From contig CM057836.1 of NCBI GenBank assembly GCA_030068075.1, positions 66,439,788 to 66,503,787 on the forward strand: a stretch of DNA of 64,000 nt, written 5' to 3'. This stretch comes from Paguma larvata (lineage: Eukaryota > Chordata > Mammalia > Carnivora > Viverridae). The translations under genes and the position numbers were made by a program. The notes under the pieces were generated by a model that had not been told where the DNA came from, made no database searches, and saw only the letters and a list, made by a program, of their open reading frames with translations. Below are positions 58,885 through 64,000 of this stretch, piece by piece (positions within the stretch are counted from its first letter, which is position 1; every line of letters starts with the position of its first letter).

Positions 58885-60895
58885 CATTCTGAAGTTAAAA
58901 TAAAAATGCTGGTAACAGATCTTTTATCTACACAGATTTTTTTCTTATGATTTTATGTCAGACACACCACATTTACTTCCACTTTTCCCATCCTTTGAAT
59001 TTATAACAGGAATATGATAAACACGTATCTTTTGAAAATGAAATGAGATCAAATTTCTTCACCCCATTAAGTGCACTTACCTCACAATGGTAACCAAAGC
59101 AGTAAGTAAAGCAGGTGAAAGTATAATAGGTTTTGAGTTGGCAAAGTTTGAAAGTAAGTCCACCCGACTAAACCTAAGTCAGTCTAGAGAGGCTGTTTTA
59201 CTTCTTAGACTTTGAAAGCATTACCCATAAAATTCAGATTATAACATACATATCATAGAGTTATTATGAGGATTAAATAATAGAGTATCTAAACTAATTA
59301 GAATGACATTTGAAGTTTAGAATTAATATTATTGTCATTACTGTAAAAAACAGGCAAATTGTTGATCATTTTAGTAAGTACTTAGATAGCTACTATTTGA
59401 ATATTGAGATACTTATACTTATTATGATATAGCATCTTTACTGATTCCTATGAATTAGAAAAAGAAACTATAAGAATCCCCTTCCTTAAACACTCTCCAT
59501 GGTCTCATGCCATGTGTTTAAGATTTTTACAACCAAAATATGGGCTTCTGGACAACTCAAGAAATAGATTCCCTTCTATTTGCCCTCTAAATTACTGCCC
59601 TCTAAATGGCAAAAGACCCATTTTCATAACCAAAGGAACATGGTTATAGCAGTCAGCAGAAACACTGATTGGAATCATGCTTAGAAAAAGGGTCAAGGAC
59701 ACGGGAGAAGATTAATAACCAGCATTAGGTCTCAGGAGAGAGTGCCAGACCATGGGCTGGCGAGAATCGTCAGGAACTGATAATGAGGAAGAGGCTCAGA
59801 AGCAGAAAGCAGTCCATGGTACAAGGTTGCCAAAAAAAAAAAAAAAATCTGTATACAGCACAAAGAAGGCAATCTTATTGTTAATGGATACTGACTGTGG
59901 GGCATGGGGATAGGTACATGATTTGAATGGACTAAAAACTTAAGCCCTGCAATACACACACACAGGCATGCACATGTGCGTGCGCACACATGCACACTAT
60001 TGAGCTAAAAGGACTCTAACACAGTTTAAACAAGATGACACGACGTTTGCTTCCTAGAATTCATAAAATACCATTTTTATCAAATTGTTTATTTTCATTT
60101 ATATGTTGCTGTGATTCCCATGCTTTATCACTGTTCTATGATTTATAGGATGAAGGTAATTTGACTCAAATCCTGCTATATGCCAGGAGGCAGTACACTT
60201 ATGTTTTGTAATCAGTGCTTACCACAACTGCATGATATATACATTCTCTTTTCTATTTTTTCCACTTCTACTGATAAATAGACTCAAAGAGATTTTCTGT
60301 CAGCCCTAGGTTACATAAAGAACAAGAAGTTCTGATGAACCATAAAATCCACCATCTCAGATATTTTATACTATCTAGTAATATTTGTACATTAGAAAGA
60401 AAATTCATGGTTATAATCAGTATCTGAGAATTAAGATGTGCATCTAAATAAACATACTTTTGGGGGTAAGGACACTTGATAATAATTACACCAAAATAAC
60501 AAGAATAACTCAAGACTCTAAAAGCAGGACCTGAGGTTCTGATAAAGGATTATTTTTAATAATTATTACAACAATCCTTTTCATCCTACATGCTCTTTTT
60601 GCAATGTGACCTTGCTACTACCCTCATACATTTCCCCCTCCGCTTGAATCTGGGCTGGCTCTTCAATTTGCTCTGACCAAAAGAATGTGACATAAATGAC
60701 ATTCTCAGATTTTGGGTTCTGAACATAAATGACTCTCAAGCTCCCAGTTTTACCCTCTAGAACGACAATTGCCGTGTAAAGAAGTTTCAGCTAGCTAGCG
60801 ACACAGACCCTGAAGATAAAGAGATACCACATGGAAGTTAACTAAAGTATCAAACATAATTAATCCCACAAGGGAACTTAAAAGATGCTTGGCTA
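58885..60895. other. unannotated sequence with possible MIR pieces
   Basis: Possible worn MIR fragments at about 59190-59300 (atagagttattatgaggatt, aaataatagagtatct) and about 60170-60340 (tatgccaggaggcagtacac, ctgataaatagactcaaaga). An A15 run lies at about 59832-59846. Otherwise no named repeat and no exon. Confidence 0.45.
59952..59998. repeat. alternating purine-pyrimidine tract (CA/TG/CG)
   Basis: Nearly unbroken alternation: atacacacacacaggcatgc followed by acatgtgcgtgcgcacac. Includes several CpG and GCGC steps. This is the composition that favours left-handed Z-DNA in vitro. A minus-strand Cys-rich frame of 87 codons over it is a translation artefact. Confidence 0.8.
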
Positions 60896-61030
60896 ATTTT
60901 CAGGTTAAAAAAATATCAACACACAAATATTAAGTTCGTTTCTGTATACTAACAATGAACAATTCAAAAATGAAGAGTAATTAATTTCATGTGTGTTAGC
61001 ATCAGAAATAATAAAAAAAAACAAAACATA

Positions 61031-61245
61031 GAGATGCCTGGATGGCTCAGTTAGTTAAGTGTCTGACTCTTGATTTTGGCTAAGGTCATGATCTCATGGT
61101 TTGTGATATCAAGCCATGCATAAGGCTCTGTGCTGACACCACAGAGCCTGCTTGGGATTCTCTCTCTCTCGCTCTTTCTCCTCCCCTCCCCTTCTCTCTC
61201 TTAGCCTCTCAAAATAAATAAGTAAACATTAAAAATAATAATAAT
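61031..61245 (+). mobile_element. SINEC inside an old L1
   Basis: gatgcctggatggctcagtt head, aaggtcatgatctcatggtt, ctctgtgctgacaccacaga and an aataaataagtaaacatta tail extended by aataataat. L1 text continues directly on both sides. A-rich flanks hide the target-site duplication. Confidence 0.92.
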
Positions 61246-62253
61246 GATACTAAAAACACTTAGTAAATTCAGTATAATAAGTAAAAGACCTGTACTTTTG
61301 AGAACTATAAAATATTACTAAAAGAAATTAAAGACAACATAAATAAATAGAAAGGCATTCTGTGTTCATGGATTGGAGCACTTAATATTGTGAAGATGCC
61401 AATACAACCCAAAGCTATCTACAGATTCAATGCAATTGCTATCAAATACCAACAGTACTTTTTGTAAGAAAGCAGGGGGAAAAATCCCAAAGTTCATGTG
61501 GAATCTCAAGGTACCCCAAATAGCCCAAACAATCTTGAAACAGAAGAACAAATCTGAAGATCTAACACTTTCTGATTTCAAAATATATAACAAAGCTAAA
61601 GTAATCAAAACAGTGTGGCACTGGCATAAAAAAATGTATAGACCAATAGAATAGGGAGTCAGGAATAAATCCTCCCATGATCAAATGATTTTTAACAAGG
61701 TGGCTAAGATCACACAATGGCAAAAGGATGGTGTCTTTAACAAAAGGTGGTAGAAAAAATAGATACCCACATGTGTAAGAATTAAGTTGAACCTCACTTT
61801 ACAACATATTCAAATTTAACTCAAAATGGATTAAAGACATAAACCTAAGGGTTAAAACTATAAAACTCCTATAAGAAAAACATAGGGGAAGTTTCAGGAC
61901 GCTGGATTAGGCAATGATTTCACAAAAGTGACAGGCAACAAAATAAAAAAATAGACAAAGGAGAGGACCTCAAACTTAAAAACTTCTAAACAGCAAAGAA
62001 AATAAAAGTAAAAGACAACCTACAGAATGGTAGAAAATACTTGCAAATCACGTATGTGATGATTGACATTCAAAATATATAAAAAAAAACCTCCTATAAC
62101 TCAACAACAACAAAAAAACCCTGGTTTAAAAATGCACTAAGTACTTGAAGAGACGTTTCTTCAAAGAGGGTATATAAATGACTGACAGGCATGTGAAAAG
62201 ATGTGCAACTCATCAAGTCATGATATAACTATTAGAAAAATCACATCAAAACC

Positions 62254-62957
62254 ACAGTGGTAATTCTATTTTTACTTTTTGAGGAACCTCCACACTGTTG
62301 TTCACAGAGGCTGCATCAATTTACATTGCCACCAACAGTGCATTATGGTTCTTTTTATCACATCCTTGCCAACACTTGTTATTTTTTTGTCTTTTTTATT
62401 TTAGCAGCTCTGATTCATTGTGGTTTTAATTTGCATTCCCTGATGATTAGTGATGTTGAGCATCTTTTCATGTGCCTCTTGGCCATCTGTATGTTCACTT
62501 CAGAAAAAATGTCTATTCATGTCCTCTGCCCATTTTTAATTGGATTACTTTCTTGTGTTGAGTTACATAAGTTCTTTATGTATACTGGATATTAACCCTT
62601 TATTTGATATATCATTGCAAATATCTTCTCCTATTCAGTAGGTTGTTTCATTTCTGGTTTTCTTTGCTGTGCAAAAACTTTTTATCTTGGTGTGGTCCCA
62701 ATAGTTTATTTTTGCTTTTGTTTCCCTTGCCTGAAAAGACGTACCTAGAAAAAGTTTCTACAGTCAATATTAAAGAAATTTACTGCCTATGTATTCTTCT
62801 ATGAGTTTTATGGTTTATATTTAGGTTTTTAATCCATCTTAATTCAAAAGTACTAATTTGAAAAGTCTGATGTTTATTGCAGCATTTTTTTTATAATAGC
62901 CAATATAGGTAAGCAACCTAAATGTCCATCCATAGGTGAATGGATAAAGAAGAGGTG

Positions 62958-62991
<34 letters not shown>

Positions 62992-63398
62992 GATTATTAC
63001 TCAGTCATTAGCCATAAAAAAGAATGAAATATTGTTATTCAAAACAACATTGATGGACTTACATGCTATAATGCTAAGGAAAATCAGTCAGTCAGAAATA
63101 GACAAATGCTGTATGATTTCCCTCTCATGTGGAATTGAAGAAACTAAACAGAAGAAAAAAGAGAAAATTAAAAAAAAAAAAACAACCCAGAATCTTAAAT
63201 ACAGAGAACAGGTGTTTATCAGATGCTCAATGAGTTTGGGGATAGATGGAAAAGATAAAGGGGATTAAGAGTATACTTACCTTGATGAGTGATGAGAAAT
63301 GTATACAATTAAATTGAATCATTATATTGTACACCTGAAACTAACAGACAGTTGGCTATATGTTAATTATAGTTCAGTAAAACAAACACACATATACA
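62254..63398 (+). mobile_element. LINE-1 with 5' inversion, inserted in an older L1
   Basis: 62258-62838 is antisense L1 (on the plus strand: ttgaggaacctccacactgt, tttgcattccctgatgatta, gtgcaaaaactttttatct). 62840-63378 is sense L1 from the following part (gtactaatttgaaaagtctg, tgtttattgcagcatt, ggatagatggaaaagataaa, ttgtacacctgaaactaac), ending in an A/C-rich tail. The inverted piece is the upstream neighbour of the sense piece in L1 order, with about 50 bases missing between. Includes a (CA)14 microsatellite. Confidence 0.85.
62961..62990. repeat. (CA)n microsatellite within an L1 3' UTR
   Basis: An uninterrupted CA run of about 14 units at the point where the L1 3' UTR has its acacac motif. 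It expanded in place. Confidence 0.95.
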
Positions 63399-64000
63399 CA
63401 ATGAGATAGTGCCCTTATACTCAGTAGGATGGCCACTATCCAAACACACCATCAAACAAAAAAGAAAACAACACCCTGACAAGGACATAAAGAAATTCCA
63501 ATCTTTGCATTGTTGGAGGCAATGTAAATTGGTTTGTTTGGTATGGAATATAATACAGAGGTCCTCAAAAAATTAAAAATAAAACCAACATGGGCTCTAA
63601 CAATCTCACTTCAGGGCATATATCCACAAATATTAAAGAGAGGATCTCTTAGCACTCCCCTGTTCACCGTAATATTATTTGCAATAACCAAGATGTGGAA
63701 ACAACCTAAATGTTGATCGCCAGATAAATGAATAAAGAAAATTTGATATATACATAAAATAGAATATTACTATTATTTGAAAAGGACGGAAATTCTGTCA
63801 GACGCCATGACACAAATAAAACTTAAGAACATTGAATGTGATAGAGGCCAATCATAAAGATAAATACTGTCTGATTTTACTTATATAAGACATTTCAAGT
63901 AGTCAAACACACAGAAATACAAAGTAGAATGGTGACTGCCAGGAGCTGAAAAGAGCCCTTGTTCAGTGAATAGTGAATTTTAGTTTCACAAAATAAAAAC

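Larger units (their letters stand above)
60900..64000 (+). mobile_element. old LINE-1 carrying two insertions; continues past window end
   Basis: Sense L1 ORF2 begins near 60900 (atatcaacacacaaatatta, tgtatactaacaatgaacaa). It resumes after a SINEC near 61245 and covers ORF2 to about 62253, where the words atcaaaaccacagtg appear. The same L1 picks up again near 63399 with acaatgagatagtgccctta, the next words in L1 order, so 62254-63398 is a later insertion. The final part (63400-64000) covers the ORF2 end and 3' UTR and is cut by the window edge. Frames are broken; a piece such as TLSDFKIYNKAKVIKTVWHW (about 61562-61620) is recognisable. Confidence 0.85.

Noticed and set aside
62257..62804. 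Plus-strand frames of 112 and 66 codons rich in Phe and Leu
   Set aside because: They lie in the inverted 5' piece of an L1 and are antisense to its ORF2.
1..64000. Search for intact endogenous retrovirus gag/pol/env or paired LTRs
   Set aside because: No protease, reverse transcriptase or envelope blocks of retroviral type and no paired LTRs were recognised; all reverse transcriptase remnants are of LINE type.

Overview
This is a stretch of mammalian, almost certainly carnivoran and probably cat-family (feliform), nuclear DNA. It is AT-rich and contains no prokaryotic operon structure and no long open frame. The lineage call rests on about eighteen copies of a tRNA-headed SINE of the carnivore SINEC type. 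Their inner segment (CTGTGCTGACAGCTCAGAG followed by CCTGGAGCCTGCTTC) is the form I associate with felids rather than dogs. The LINE-1 3' ends are also of carnivore type. I found no protein-coding exon, rRNA, functional tRNA or CRISPR array. The open frames longer than 60 codons are chance frames, repeat-encoded frames or antisense shadows of repeats. The window reads as intergenic or intronic sequence built up by successive retrotransposon and DNA-transposon insertions.

Layout. 0.5-1.3 kb: two SINEC copies. 1.39-3.75 kb: a 5'-inverted LINE-1 with a 9-bp target-site duplication. 3.8-15.9 kb: mostly unrecognised, apparently single-copy AT-rich DNA with a MER5-like and a MIR-like fragment and a TATC-type microsatellite. 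15.9-17.2 kb: an antisense L1 3' end inserted in an older repeat, followed by a (GT)22 microsatellite at 17.6 kb. 18.2-23.5 kb: three SINEC copies, a MER5-like element split by one of them, and a MIR. 23.5-26.4 kb: antisense L1 sequence carrying two SINEC insertions and ending in an opposed L1 piece. 26.9-29.6 kb: AT-rich tracts and a pair of inverted 144-bp arms, one inside an L2 LINE. 30.4-33.3 kb: a three-layer nest, with a hAT-like element containing a nearly full-length Tigger1 transposon that itself contains a SINEC. 34.7-35.1 kb: a second hAT-like copy inside a MIR-like element. 37-43 kb: SINEC, MIR, L2 and an LTR-like repeat. 44.8-51 kb: an ancient L1/HAL1-like mosaic interrupted by a hAT-like copy, a young L1 3' fragment with a 124-bp 3'-UTR insertion, and two abutting SINEs. 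51.6-58.9 kb: four more SINEC copies, one splitting a MIR, in otherwise unassigned DNA. 60.9-64.0 kb: an old L1 interrupted by a SINEC and by a second, 5'-inverted L1, running off the window end.

Nothing here acts as a gene set or pathway. The most informative content is the order of insertion events and a few structural oddities: three twin-priming-type L1 inversions, the inverted-arm pair, and the 3'-UTR insertion. I did not find an undescribed biological system. Family names come from recalled consensus features and pattern matching by eye, so boundaries are usually good to about 10-30 bases unless a target-site duplication is stated.
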